Origin: a virus
Virus record (IMG/VR): IMGVR_UViG_3300017724_000017
Span: 1-38,782 of that record
Length of the DNA stretch: 38,782 nt
Strand: one strand, 5' to 3'
The position numbers and the translations under genes were made by a program. This document shows, one piece after another, positions 22,224-31,845 of the stretch. Numbering within the stretch: the stretch's first letter is position 1; each line of letters opens with the position of its first letter. A model generated the notes under the pieces. It did no database searches, was not told where the DNA came from, and saw nothing but the letters and a program-made list of their open reading frames with translations.

Positions 22224-23393
22224 ATGAATTTTATGCCAATCCCATATCAATACATGCACCAGAAGTACAAAACAGCGCAGGACGTTCCTGCTCTGCAAAT
22301 GCGTCAAGGTCCAATGATGAATTATGGTCAGGACATGATGAATGGCTACGGTGTGCCAGCACTTTCTGCTGACGGACAGCAAAATAATGTCATGCAGCTG
22401 ACTCCACGGCCACCTATGTTAATGGTAAACCAAGACCCCAACATGGTTGATCCTGCGCTCACTAACAACCCAGCAGCAGACCCAAATGCACCAGTAACTC
22501 CAGCTCCAGCTTCAGCTAACCCTGCACTGTTGAACAACGGTGAGAATGACCCTGACGATAATGCCCGTAATAACACAGCGACAGGCAAGCAGACGTTCAT
22601 GGAGAGAATGCGTTCTAGATTAAACGCAATGGAGTCTCCAGAAGGCGGCAATATACCCATGTCTGAAAAGCTGATACGTATGGGCGGTGCTATGAATGCC
22701 AGTGCTCATCTTGGCGGTAATGCCCAGTTGGGTGCTATGGGCCAAGAGTACGGTGCTATCCAGAACGAACAGAGAGCACAGGAAAACTTCCTGAGTGAAC
22801 AGGCATCCAACCGTTTAGCCGCATATCAGGAAAGTATCCAAGAGCAGCAAGACTCTCTGAACTCTATTACTGACCAAGAAAATAAGATGCAGGATGCACT
22901 GGATAAGTTTGATCAGTTCGGCAACTCCGTGACAGGGGCCTATGACGGAACTATGGGCAGCTGGCTAGACAGTGCTGGATTTGGTAACGCTGAAAAAGCA
23001 GCCTTTAGATTAGATTTGAAAGCCATTGTCGTTGATAACACTTTGTTGCGAACAGCCAACACCAAAGGTGCTATCTCTGATAAAGAAATGGCTCTATTCC
23101 AGTCTCCAATGCCGAGTATGTATCAGTCAGAAGAGGTTTGGAAAAGCTGGTTGAAAGCGAGAAAAGAGAATCTGGCTGTAATTAAGAAGCGTCTACAAAA
23201 CGGAATCACAGTAGCGTCTGGCTCAATGGGATTCACTAATCAATACGATGCGTCAAAACAGTCCAACGCTGGCGGTAAAGGTGGTACTACTGGAGGTACT
23301 CCAGCTGCTACAACTACAGCAGCTTCAGGAGCAACTTCTAACACCAGCGCATTCAGCCAAGAAGAGTTGGACGAAATCGGTAAGAACCTATAA
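22224..23393 (+). CDS. Putative internal virion / ejection protein, 389 residues
   Basis: Starts Met/Gln/Pro-rich and disordered (PYQYMHQKYK, PAADPNAPVTPAPASANPA), then a helical core (KLIRMGGAMNASAHLGGNAQLG, QENFLSEQASNRLAAYQESI), then a Gly/Thr/Ala-rich tail. No enzyme motif. Composition and position between two ejection-type genes suggest the second of three internal virion proteins. Confidence 0.65.
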   Translation: MNFMPIPYQYMHQKYKTAQDVPALQMRQGPMMNYGQDMMNGYGVPALSADGQQNNVMQLTPRPPMLMVNQDPNMVDPALTNNPAADPNAPVTPAPASANPALLNNGENDPDDNARNNTATGKQTFMERMRSRLNAMESPEGGNIPMSEKLIRMGGAMNASAHLGGNAQLGAMGQEYGAIQNEQRAQENFLSEQASNRLAAYQESIQEQQDSLNSITDQENKMQDALDKFDQFGNSVTGAYDGTMGSWLDSAGFGNAEKAAFRLDLKAIVVDNTLLRTANTKGAISDKEMALFQSPMPSMYQSEEVWKSWLKARKENLAVIKKRLQNGITVASGSMGFTNQYDASKQSNAGGKGGTTGGTPAATTTAASGATSNTSAFSQEELDEIGKNL

Positions 23394-23408
23394 ACACAAG
23401 GTAAAAGT

Positions 23409-26400
23409 ATGACTGCACAGGCCCAGTACACTCCCGACCAGATTAAGCAAGCCGCAAGGAATGCTTACGCGAATAAGGACTACGCAGGTGCTCAAAGGCT
23501 CGATGCACTGTACCAAAAGTCTTTGACGATGCAGCCGCAGCAGCAGACTAGACCGGAAGTACCTGAGAGTGAGCGCGACAATGCGTTCCAGTATGGTATT
23601 GACCAGATGCAGTCTCTGACTGGTTCAGCAGTTGAAGGTATCGGTAAATTTGTCGGCAGCGAAGGAATGCAGAAGTACGGACAAAAAGTACAGGCCAAGA
23701 ATGCAGAAGACATGGCCAAAGGCGGCTACCAGTTTAAGTATGATTCTTACAGAGATGCTTTTGAAAAAGACGGTCTTGCCGGTGCTCTGTCACACTCTGG
23801 ATCAGCAGTCGCTGCGGGATTGCCGACTACCGGTGCAACTCTTGTGGGCGGTGCTGCTACTTATGGTGCTGCTGTATTAAGTGCTCCTGCGTGGGTAGTT
23901 GCTGGTCTTGGCGGTCTTACCACTGCTACTGGTGTTGGTCTTGGTATAGGTGAAAACGTACAAGAGCAAAAGGAAAAGCTGGGCGGTGACTTCGATGAAA
24001 ACGTAGCACTTGGTGTCGGTGCGGTTGTGGGTTTATTGGACCGAATAGGTGTCGGCAAAGTATTCAAAACTAAAGAACTAAAGAACATGAGTCCCCAGCA
24101 AATTGCTGATCGACTTAATAGCCAAGGAATGGGCGATAAGGCCAAAGAGTTTCTAAAGGGCATGGGTGTCGAGGCACTCACTGAAGCGACTCAGGAAGGC
24201 GTGCAGATGGCTGCAACGGCTGCCCAAGGCGGTCAGTACACAGGACAAGAAGTTGGTGATCGTTTAGTCGATGCAGGGATAACAGGCGGTCTGACTGCTG
24301 GCACTATCAAAGGAACCACTGGTGCAGTTACCGGTGCAGCCAACATGGTCGGTGGCAATAAACCGGACTTAGATACTCCAGAAGGCCAAGCTAAAGCAAG
24401 TTTTGCACAGCGTCTTCGAGATAAAGCAGAAGCCAACGACTATGATTTAAAAATAGTTGATAGGTCATCCACTGATGGCGCGAGAGCAGCCGTAGATTCT
24501 GTACACAAAGATATGGCTGGCGATTTGAAGCAGCTGTTCAAAGACTTGAAAGAGCGATTGGCTGTTACTGATAGAGATTCTATCGAAGAAGTGGCCGACA
24601 AAGTAATGGCACAAGTAGGCTACGAAAAAGCCAGAAACAAAACAAAAAACAAAGTAGACCAAGAGAATTTTGATGCCATCGAGAAGTTGGTTGGCGATAC
24701 TCAGGAAGGCCAAAGAATATTAGGTTTACTTCGAGAAATGAATGAGATGACCGACATCCACAACAGTGGATACAAGGGCGGTGTCTCAGCCATCACTGAC
24801 CAGTTTGGTCTTTACGGTATAGGTGGCGAAGCTGGTTACGACCAAGGTCGTGCAACAGCAGAATATGTACTGCGACCAATGACATCAATGGTCACTGGTG
24901 TAAGTACCGGTGGTGCATCTACCGCTGCCCAGCTGGGTGTAGTAGGCACTGGTCGAGCTATCGATAAAGTTACTGGTAGACGCAGTAAGGTGCAGCGTTA
25001 CGTTGATCAGAATGCAGATCAGACAGGTTTACCTCCCGCAGCAGGACCCAGCCTGAGAGAATTAAGAAGGCAAGAAATACTGGCTGCCGAAGAGAAGGAA
25101 GAGCAGGATAAGATCGCTCGTCAGGAAATGAACCAAGAAGCATTCGATTCTGGATTGCCCCCAACAGATACTTCACCGCAAGGTAAATTGCAGTCGATAC
25201 TTGGTGTAGACCAAAACACATTGGTCAGCCTTTTAGAATCAATCGTTCAGAATAGAACACGCAACCCATTAATAATAACTGCTGCCAATGACGCATTAAC
25301 CAGTATGCAGACAGGCGGTAGAGTAGAAAACCTTACTGGTCTAGTTCGCGTTCTAAAAGATATGGTCAATCCTGATCCTGATTTCTGGATAGAGCGTCAC
25401 CAGCAGTTACAGGGCGCAGCCAATGCTCAAAAGTCGCAGCGCGAGATTAACTATGAGCGTGGCGTAAACGCCAACCGTGTCTTTGTAGATAAGTTGATGG
25501 ACCAGTTGAACGGAGACACCAGCGTACAACCTTTAGATAAAGCAAAAATACTTGCTGCTCTAGACAATCTAAAAGGTAACTTGGGATCAGACCCAATTGG
25601 TAATCTCAATGCCACGGTACGCCAGCTGGCAGAAGCCGGTGTCGATCAAGAATCATTACAGAATTTCTTTATACCCTATGTCGAGCGAGTGGTTGCCCAG
25701 CAGGAAGCCGCAACCCAGAAAAGACAACTAGATGCAGAAGACGATCTACAAGTACAAGAATCTCAAGCTGCACTGGATGACTCGCGTGAAGTACAACTAG
25801 ACTTTGAGACTGTAGAACAGCGTAAGCAACGTGCAGAAGAGCAAGGTTTTGATACAAGCACTGTTTATTATCACGGTACGTATGCAGATATAAATGATCG
25901 GCAAGCATACGACAGTTTTGAAAATCCAAATAAAATGGGCGGCTTAAATAGAGTTGGTACATGGCTCGATACAAGCCCAGAAAATTACTCATACCTAGAC
26001 GGTAGAGCAAACGATACTGTTTACCCTGTCTACATAAGGAAAGGAAAAGCGTGGAACATAGAAGCGCGTGTTGCAGACAGTAGCGACCCTTTCAACCAGC
26101 TAGAAAAACAAATAGCTGACGATATGGATATGGACGCAGAGCCATGGATACAGCCAACCTCTGAAAACAACGCAAAAATCGATGAGTGGGCCGATAAATT
26201 AAAAGGTATGGGATACACCCACATAAACTTAATTGATACAAAAATTGATGAAATGCTTACAGACGGCAAACCTAGAACCTTTACAATTGTTTTGGACCCA
26301 TCAAATATACGCTCAGTAAACGCTCAGTTTGACCCTGCAAAAACAGACTCTGCGAACCTGTCTGACTCTCGAAACGTCACTATTGACATTAATGAAGTAT

Positions 26401-29400
26401 CGCAGCCAGCTAATCCTGACTCTGGAAAAACACAAAGAGGTAACACTCTAGAAACTGCCAGAAAGTCACTCGCGTATCTAAACTCTAGAAATCCAGACGG
26501 TGACAAAACTTTAGATTTCGGTGCAGGGTACGGAACCAATGCTGAATCACTGGGAATAGAGCAGACATACGAGCCATTCGCTGATGGCTGGCAGCCTACT
26601 TACAACGATCCCAACGCAATACCCAGCAATACATTCGACAAGATAATCAGCACCAACGTGATGAATGTAATACGTCCTGCAGAACGGGCAGAATCTATCT
26701 ACACATTAGGCAGAGCACTAAAAGTTGGCGGTGAAGCTGTGATACAAGTGCGGGATAACAACGATGTCAGCAGCCTATCAAAAAGCAAAAAAGCTGTGGC
26801 TCAGAGTGAGCCATCTTCGTTTGTTACTGGCGAAAACACATACCAAAAAGGTTTCACTCCAGATGAATTATTGGCTGAAGTTCAAGATGTTCTTGGTCCA
26901 AACTTTACTGTAGAAAAGATACCAGCTGCTCTTAAAATCAACGGAACAAAAGTTCTAGTTAAAAAAGTTGCAGATACTCAGCAGCAGTTTGATAACTCAG
27001 CGCAGCCAGATGCCATCAGTTTAGACTTAGGCGACATGGGTTCAAATCCGATGAGGGTTTCCCCCAGTTACCCACAGGGCAAAAAAATACAGTTAGACCC
27101 ACTGACACAGAACCTACAGATAGGGTTGGAATCAATAAAAGCCAATCCAGAAATTGTTGGCAAACATGCAGTTGCTCTCAGACAATACATGCCGCTCGAT
27201 GACACTTCCAGTAGTGATCTTGATTTCCTAGAACAAGCAATTGAGTTTGTGAAAGGTAACCTACTTTCACTATATGATTCTGTCAGCCCAGAGTACCGTG
27301 AGCGTGCGAAGCTATGGTATGTCGGTGCGAATAAATTAGCGCAGCAAGCTGCGGAACAATACAACTTACCACTAGAGTCGGTTGCTGGTGTTTTTGCAGC
27401 ACTGTCCCCGCAACAAGACTGGTATGTGAACTACGACATCGGTATGCGTGCCATAGATATCTACTTTAACCAACAAGACACTGTGTTTGATGAAACTCTG
27501 CACAAGAACTTCAGGACGTGGATAAACAGGAAGCATAAATCAGGTAAGGACAAAGGTAAGTTTGAGAGAGATACCAAGGCCAGAAAAAACTTTAATGCTA
27601 ATGCTGACGAAATGCTTGGGAAACCTTTCAAGGACCTCACAAGGATTCAACAAGCCTACTACGTTCGGTTTTTTGATGAAGCTAATTTTGAAGAGCGTGG
27701 ACACAAAGTTATTACACCAGAAGGTGGTTTCTCAGGATGGGCCTCTAAGCAGGACGGAAACAAAATAACCAAGAAGTGGAACTCTTTCCCACCGATTGAA
27801 AAAGCATTGGAAATGCTACAAGACCCATCTAAAGAAAACCTACATGTGCAGCTGGGCAACATGCACAAAGTAAGAAGTTTCTACAACAATATCTTGGACC
27901 CCTTTGCTGCCGAAGGCGATGTGACAATCGATACTCATGCAGTTGCAGCGGGACTTTTGCGTCCACTGGCTGGCTCTCACAAAGAAGTGAAAGATAACTT
28001 CGGCTCTGCTGGCTCCAGTAAAGTAGCGGGAGTTTTTGGATCATACGGTGTATATGCGGAAGCATACCGAAGAGCGGCAGCGGAAGCTGGTGTATTGCCA
28101 CGAGAAATGCAGTCGATCACTTGGGAAGCCGTTCGTGGCCTGTTCCCCAAAACAGCGAAAGGCAAAAAGCAGCAAGCAAAATTTAAAACCATCTGGAGTG
28201 ATTACAAAAATGGTAAAATATCACTCAGTGAAGCAAGAGGAAAAGTTTATGAAACAGCAGGGAATATTAGACCAGCCCAGTGGGAAAACGACAGACGGAA
28301 CTTTGGATTCAATCCTTCGCCACGGCCAGAAACCAACGCAAGCATTGTACCTCGCCTTAGCGCATCCAGAGGGGATGGACGCAGAAGCGGAAGCGATGCT
28401 ACCGGAGTTCTTCCACAGCCTACCCAAGAAGTAAACCAAGGCCCGATCCTCGAAGATCAGCAGGAGATCGACTATACGGACATAATGAAGTTCGTAAAGC
28501 CTACTCCTAAGCAGATCAAAGATAACCTTCCAGAAGCCGAAGCTATTGTTGATGGTGTCGTAAACATCGGTAAGAAAGGCACACGCTTTGAAAACGGTGT
28601 CAGCACCATAGAAGATATGCTTAAAATTGCCGACCTGATGGACATCACTGTCCACATGTATGACGATGCCGAAACTTACTATAAAGAAAGTGACGACATT
28701 CAGAAAAACACATCTGGCCGCCACTCAGACACAGGACCACAAACCAGTGAAATATGGGTTCAAGGCCCTGAGATACAAGGCGAACTTGAAGCACTCACAT
28801 CATTGGTCCATGAGTCAATGCACAGTGCAGAAAAACGTCCCCCACCAGAATCTGAAGAATTAATCGCTTCAAATATTACCGGTGCATCACCATCTCTCCT
28901 AAGAGCACAGTACTCACATAGAGGTGCGGGTGAAGGCAGTGCTTCATTCAGGGCTGGCAGCTTACGACAGAAACTTGGCGAAGTGGTCTTTGCAGCTCAA
29001 GAATATAAAAATAAAAATAGTGGCTTATCAGCGGCAGGGTATGGCGACAAGCTAGTCCATGGAAATGTCTATGACGGCAGAGAATTAAATATCACTTATA
29101 AACAAGCTGCAAAAATAAAAAGAGAGATCGAGAAGTTACAGGTCATGGAGGTTTCTCTACCCAACCGACCTGAACTTGGCTCTACGACTCTGAGAACAAC
29201 AGAAGACCGAATGTTGATGAAGACAATCAAGCGGTCTTTTGAACAGTTCGGTAACGGTGACCCAGACAACATAACTGAGAACGATATATCTACCTACAGA
29301 GAAATGTTTGGTAAGCAGATAAAATCAGCGTTACGTCCATACAGGCGTTACACCAGAGAAGATGCTGAGTTCGCTGTGGACCCACTCATCCTTTACTTTA

Positions 29401-29606
29401 TCGATCCTAAGACAATGAAAAAGGTCGCACCGGAGACTGCTAAGTTTATCCGTGATCACTTTAATCCAACAAAAATACCTTTGAAGTTTCACGCTCACCC
29501 AATGGTGGCCATCATGGCAATACTTTTGGCCGGTTACCAAGGTGACGAAGATGAGGAAATGGAGCAAGGTGTATTGTCCCCACAACCTGCACTGTTGAGT
29601 GTATAG
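23409..29606 (+). CDS. Giant ejected polyvalent protein: ART, methyltransferase, glycosylase-like and metalloprotease domains
   Basis: 2065 residues, about 16% of the genome, where T7 has gp16. In order: helical N-terminus; hydrophobic Gly/Ala helices at ~132-180 and Gly-rich helices ~254-316 (membrane insertion); helical linkers to ~800; an ADP-ribosyltransferase-like domain ~810-975 (YYHGT at 820-824, GTWLDTSPENYSY, SNIRSVNAQFDP); a class I methyltransferase-like domain ~1008-1190 (LDFGAGYGTN for SAM, then FDKIISTNVMNVI); a region ~1224-1632 with SVAGVFAALSPQQDW and GDVTIDTHAVAAGLL, faintly like HhH DNA glycosylases; a zinc-protease motif HESMH at 1801-1805; a hydrophobic segment near the C-terminus. 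This matches 'polyvalent proteins', multi-effector proteins delivered with DNA. I infer it is packed in the virion and ejected. Confidence 0.78.
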   Translation: MTAQAQYTPDQIKQAARNAYANKDYAGAQRLDALYQKSLTMQPQQQTRPEVPESERDNAFQYGIDQMQSLTGSAVEGIGKFVGSEGMQKYGQKVQAKNAEDMAKGGYQFKYDSYRDAFEKDGLAGALSHSGSAVAAGLPTTGATLVGGAATYGAAVLSAPAWVVAGLGGLTTATGVGLGIGENVQEQKEKLGGDFDENVALGVGAVVGLLDRIGVGKVFKTKELKNMSPQQIADRLNSQGMGDKAKEFLKGMGVEALTEATQEGVQMAATAAQGGQYTGQEVGDRLVDAGITGGLTAGTIKGTTGAVTGAANMVGGNKPDLDTPEGQAKASFAQRLRDKAEANDYDLKIVDRSSTDGARAAVDSVHKDMAGDLKQLFKDLKERLAVTDRDSIEEVADKVMAQVGYEKARNKTKNKVDQENFDAIEKLVGDTQEGQRILGLLREMNEMTDIHNSGYKGGVSAITDQFGLYGIGGEAGYDQGRATAEYVLRPMTSMVTGVSTGGASTAAQLGVVGTGRAIDKVTGRRSKVQRYVDQNADQTGLPPAAGPSLRELRRQEILAAEEKEEQDKIARQEMNQEAFDSGLPPTDTSPQGKLQSILGVDQNTLVSLLESIVQNRTRNPLIITAANDALTSMQTGGRVENLTGLVRVLKDMVNPDPDFWIERHQQLQGAANAQKSQREINYERGVNANRVFVDKLMDQLNGDTSVQPLDKAKILAALDNLKGNLGSDPIGNLNATVRQLAEAGVDQESLQNFFIPYVERVVAQQEAATQKRQLDAEDDLQVQESQAALDDSREVQLDFETVEQRKQRAEEQGFDTSTVYYHGTYADINDRQAYDSFENPNKMGGLNRVGTWLDTSPENYSYLDGRANDTVYPVYIRKGKAWNIEARVADSSDPFNQLEKQIADDMDMDAEPWIQPTSENNAKIDEWADKLKGMGYTHINLIDTKIDEMLTDGKPRTFTIVLDPSNIRSVNAQFDPAKTDSANLSDSRNVTIDINEVSQPANPDSGKTQRGNTLETARKSLAYLNSRNPDGDKTLDFGAGYGTNAESLGIEQTYEPFADGWQPTYNDPNAIPSNTFDKIISTNVMNVIRPAERAESIYTLGRALKVGGEAVIQVRDNNDVSSLSKSKKAVAQSEPSSFVTGENTYQKGFTPDELLAEVQDVLGPNFTVEKIPAALKINGTKVLVKKVADTQQQFDNSAQPDAISLDLGDMGSNPMRVSPSYPQGKKIQLDPLTQNLQIGLESIKANPEIVGKHAVALRQYMPLDDTSSSDLDFLEQAIEFVKGNLLSLYDSVSPEYRERAKLWYVGANKLAQQAAEQYNLPLESVAGVFAALSPQQDWYVNYDIGMRAIDIYFNQQDTVFDETLHKNFRTWINRKHKSGKDKGKFERDTKARKNFNANADEMLGKPFKDLTRIQQAYYVRFFDEANFEERGHKVITPEGGFSGWASKQDGNKITKKWNSFPPIEKALEMLQDPSKENLHVQLGNMHKVRSFYNNILDPFAAEGDVTIDTHAVAAGLLRPLAGSHKEVKDNFGSAGSSKVAGVFGSYGVYAEAYRRAAAEAGVLPREMQSITWEAVRGLFPKTAKGKKQQAKFKTIWSDYKNGKISLSEARGKVYETAGNIRPAQWENDRRNFGFNPSPRPETNASIVPRLSASRGDGRRSGSDATGVLPQPTQEVNQGPILEDQQEIDYTDIMKFVKPTPKQIKDNLPEAEAIVDGVVNIGKKGTRFENGVSTIEDMLKIADLMDITVHMYDDAETYYKESDDIQKNTSGRHSDTGPQTSEIWVQGPEIQGELEALTSLVHESMHSAEKRPPPESEELIASNITGASPSLLRAQYSHRGAGEGSASFRAGSLRQKLGEVVFAAQEYKNKNSGLSAAGYGDKLVHGNVYDGRELNITYKQAAKIKREIEKLQVMEVSLPNRPELGSTTLRTTEDRMLMKTIKRSFEQFGNGDPDNITENDISTYREMFGKQIKSALRPYRRYTREDAEFAVDPLILYFIDPKTMKKVAPETAKFIRDHFNPTKIPLKFHAHPMVAIMAILLAGYQGDEDEEMEQGVLSPQPALLSV

Positions 29607-29614
29607 GAGCAACC

Positions 29615-29944
29615 ATGCAAGAGAGAGCAACTAATGTGGTAGCCATGCTTCCACAAATTGAAATGGTAAAAAGCAGTAAGCTACTGACCAATGAACAGAA
29701 AGCTATTTTACTGAGTGAAATGACAACCAGCCTACCACCAGAAATGTTGTGCAGCGGGTTTTCATCTACAAGAAAAATAGTCGAAGAAATTATTCTTAGA
29801 GAGGTAGCCAATGTCCAGCCCAAGAAAGCCGCGAAAAAAGCACCAGCCAAAACCGAAGAAAAAGACAGCCCCAAAGAAGAACTACTTCGCGGAGCTGGCA
29901 AAGACACCGGAAGGTCGAGCACTAAGAAAAGAGTGGTCAAATAA
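29615..29944 (+). CDS. Hypothetical protein upstream of terminase, 109 residues
   Basis: AGGAGCAACC precedes the ATG. Residues 1-65 are a helical domain (VVAMLPQIEMVKSSKLLTNEQKAIL, FSSTRKIVEEIILREVAN). The rest is a Lys/Ala/Glu-rich tail that overlaps the next gene by 134 nt in another frame. Could be a terminase small-subunit partner; not recognised. Confidence 0.6.
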   Translation: MQERATNVVAMLPQIEMVKSSKLLTNEQKAILLSEMTTSLPPEMLCSGFSSTRKIVEEIILREVANVQPKKAAKKAPAKTEEKDSPKEELLRGAGKDTGRSSTKKRVVK

Positions 29945-30317
29945 ACCAAGAAAAAACGCTGGTAGGCCAAAAGGCGTGCCCGATGGGCACACTGCTGAAA
30001 CCATTAAACCTATACGTGAGAAAGCAAAAAAAGACGCTAAGAAGGTGGTCAAAATTATGTCAGAAAAATTCAACATAGAAGATCAGTACCAAAAGGAAGC
30101 ATTGGAAACCGCAGTCGAGGTAATGCGTCTGGACGGTCAAGCAAGAGAGCGACTAGCAGCTGCACGTTTAGTTTTGGATTTCACGAAGAGTAAGCCAGCC
30201 AGTAAGTCCGATGTGTCTATACACAAGGCCGAAGATTTCTTGGCATCTTTACTGAACGAGGATGAGCAAAACGATGAACAAGCAGCTGAAGGAAGTACGG
30301 AAGAAACTACTGACTAA
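29811..30317 (+). CDS. Terminase small subunit-like protein
   Basis: 168 residues, directly before the large terminase. Lys/Pro-rich N-terminus (PRKPRKKHQPKPKKK), a GRPKGV element common in DNA-binding TerS-type proteins, and a helical body (FNIEDQYQKEALETAVEVM, ERLAAARLVLDFTKSK) with an acidic tail. GAGAGGTAGCCA precedes the ATG. Would recognise the packaging site. It overlaps the large subunit by 56 nt. The call rests on position and general features. Confidence 0.65.
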   Translation: MSSPRKPRKKHQPKPKKKTAPKKNYFAELAKTPEGRALRKEWSNKPRKNAGRPKGVPDGHTAETIKPIREKAKKDAKKVVKIMSEKFNIEDQYQKEALETAVEVMRLDGQARERLAAARLVLDFTKSKPASKSDVSIHKAEDFLASLLNEDEQNDEQAAEGSTEETTD

Positions 30318-31845
30318 TTACGAGTTCTACTCAAAGTCAGCACTAAAAATACGTACCAAAGCAGGAGAAATTGCCCCGCTGGAGCTCAACCCCGCACAGA
30401 AGATATTGAACAAAGCGGTCGAGGACCAGATGGCTACTGAAGGAAAAGTAAGAGTCATTATTTTGAAAGCAAGGCAGCAAGGTTTGTCTACTTACACAGG
30501 TGGTTATCTTTACTATTCAGTGTCTCAACGCCCAGCACAAAAAGGTATGGTCATTACGCATCATGCAGACTCGACCCGTGCTCTGTTTGATATGACCAAA
30601 AGATTCCACGAACATTGCCCACATATCTTGAAGCCGCACACTAAATACAGTTCAAGACGGGAGATGAATTTTGACGTTCTCGATTCTAGTTTTGTGGTTG
30701 CAACTGCGGGTGGAGAGAGCATTGGACGTGGTGAAACACTTACTCATGTCCACGCTTCAGAACTCGCGTTCTGGCAGAAGAGTACTGCTCTGGACAATTG
30801 GAATGGACTCACACAGGCAGTTCCTAATACAAAAGGTACGGCTATTTTTGTTGAGTCTACCGCCAATGGTGTCAACGGCATATTCTATGACCTATGGCGT
30901 GGTGCGGTTGATGGCACTAATGGCTACGTTCCTGTTTTTATTCCTTGGTTCACTGATCCTGATTACCGTGAATCAGTTACAGATAATTTTGAGAGAACAC
31001 CTGAAGAAGAAGAGTTAGCTGAGAACTTTGAACTGGACAATGAGCAGCTTATGTTCAGGCGTAAAAAGATTGCTCAGAATGGTATCGACTTATTCAGGCA
31101 AGAGTATCCCAGCGAACCGGACGAAGCGTTTTTAACTACCGGTCGCCCAGTGTTCAATCCAGACCAATTGGTGAAGCTGCTTGAGGATACAAGAGATTTA
31201 GAATCTCGAATGGCATTAGAAAATAGTGAGTGGAATCCGAATCACCGTGGCGAACTTTTTACATGGCGGCCCCATGTCGAAGGTGAGCAATATTACATCG
31301 GAGCTGACTGCTCTATGGGTGTCCGTGGCGGTGACTATTCGGTTGCTCAGGTGCTGGATTCTAAGAAAAGACAAGTGGCCTGTTTCCGCGCACATGTGCA
31401 TCCAGACTACTTCGCTGAGGTCCTATACAACTTAGGCATGTACTACAACGAAGCCTTGATATGCGTTGAGAATAACTCTCACGGCATTCTTACTTGTACA
31501 CGTCTGGGCAAGGACATGACTTATCCAAATTTCTACACTGAAATACAGCACGACAAAGTAACGGACAGAGAGACTGTAAAATTAGGTTTCTCTACTACAG
31601 CAAAAACTAAACCTTTGGTAATAGATCAACTTCGAGCCGACATGCGTGACGGTGAGCTGGAGTTGAACGACAAAGTGACGATACGGGAGATGTTGACTTA
31701 TATCGTAACTGAGTCAGGAGCTATGCAAGCAGAAAGCGGTTGTTTCGATGACTGCGTAATGTCGCTGGCACTGGCTAATTATGTCCACCAAGGAGCATGG
31801 GAACCTATTAAGGTTGACGATTCCTTCTATATTGAGATGGTATGA
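30262..31845 (+). CDS. Terminase large subunit (packaging ATPase/nuclease)
   Basis: 527 residues; pumps DNA into the prohead and cuts it. ATPase: a deviant Walker A ARQQGLST (Arg71-Thr77) and, further on, VATAGGESIGRGETLTHVHASELAFWQ with Glu as the catalytic acid. Nuclease (RNase H-like): Asp349 in YYIGADCSMG, CVENNSHG and CFDDCVMSLALA. ATG 30274 is an alternative start. Its stop overlaps the portal ATG (ATGA). The motif style is that of P22/HK97-like large terminases more than T7 gp19. Confidence 0.9.
   Translation: MSKTMNKQLKEVRKKLLTNYEFYSKSALKIRTKAGEIAPLELNPAQKILNKAVEDQMATEGKVRVIILKARQQGLSTYTGGYLYYSVSQRPAQKGMVITHHADSTRALFDMTKRFHEHCPHILKPHTKYSSRREMNFDVLDSSFVVATAGGESIGRGETLTHVHASELAFWQKSTALDNWNGLTQAVPNTKGTAIFVESTANGVNGIFYDLWRGAVDGTNGYVPVFIPWFTDPDYRESVTDNFERTPEEEELAENFELDNEQLMFRRKKIAQNGIDLFRQEYPSEPDEAFLTTGRPVFNPDQLVKLLEDTRDLESRMALENSEWNPNHRGELFTWRPHVEGEQYYIGADCSMGVRGGDYSVAQVLDSKKRQVACFRAHVHPDYFAEVLYNLGMYYNEALICVENNSHGILTCTRLGKDMTYPNFYTEIQHDKVTDRETVKLGFSTTAKTKPLVIDQLRADMRDGELELNDKVTIREMLTYIVTESGAMQAESGCFDDCVMSLALANYVHQGAWEPIKVDDSFYIEMV

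Noticed and set aside
28036-28434. Internal plus-strand frame of 132 codons in the giant gene
   Set aside because: It is a shadow frame within the continuous 2065-codon gene, with no convincing ribosome-binding site or domain pattern.
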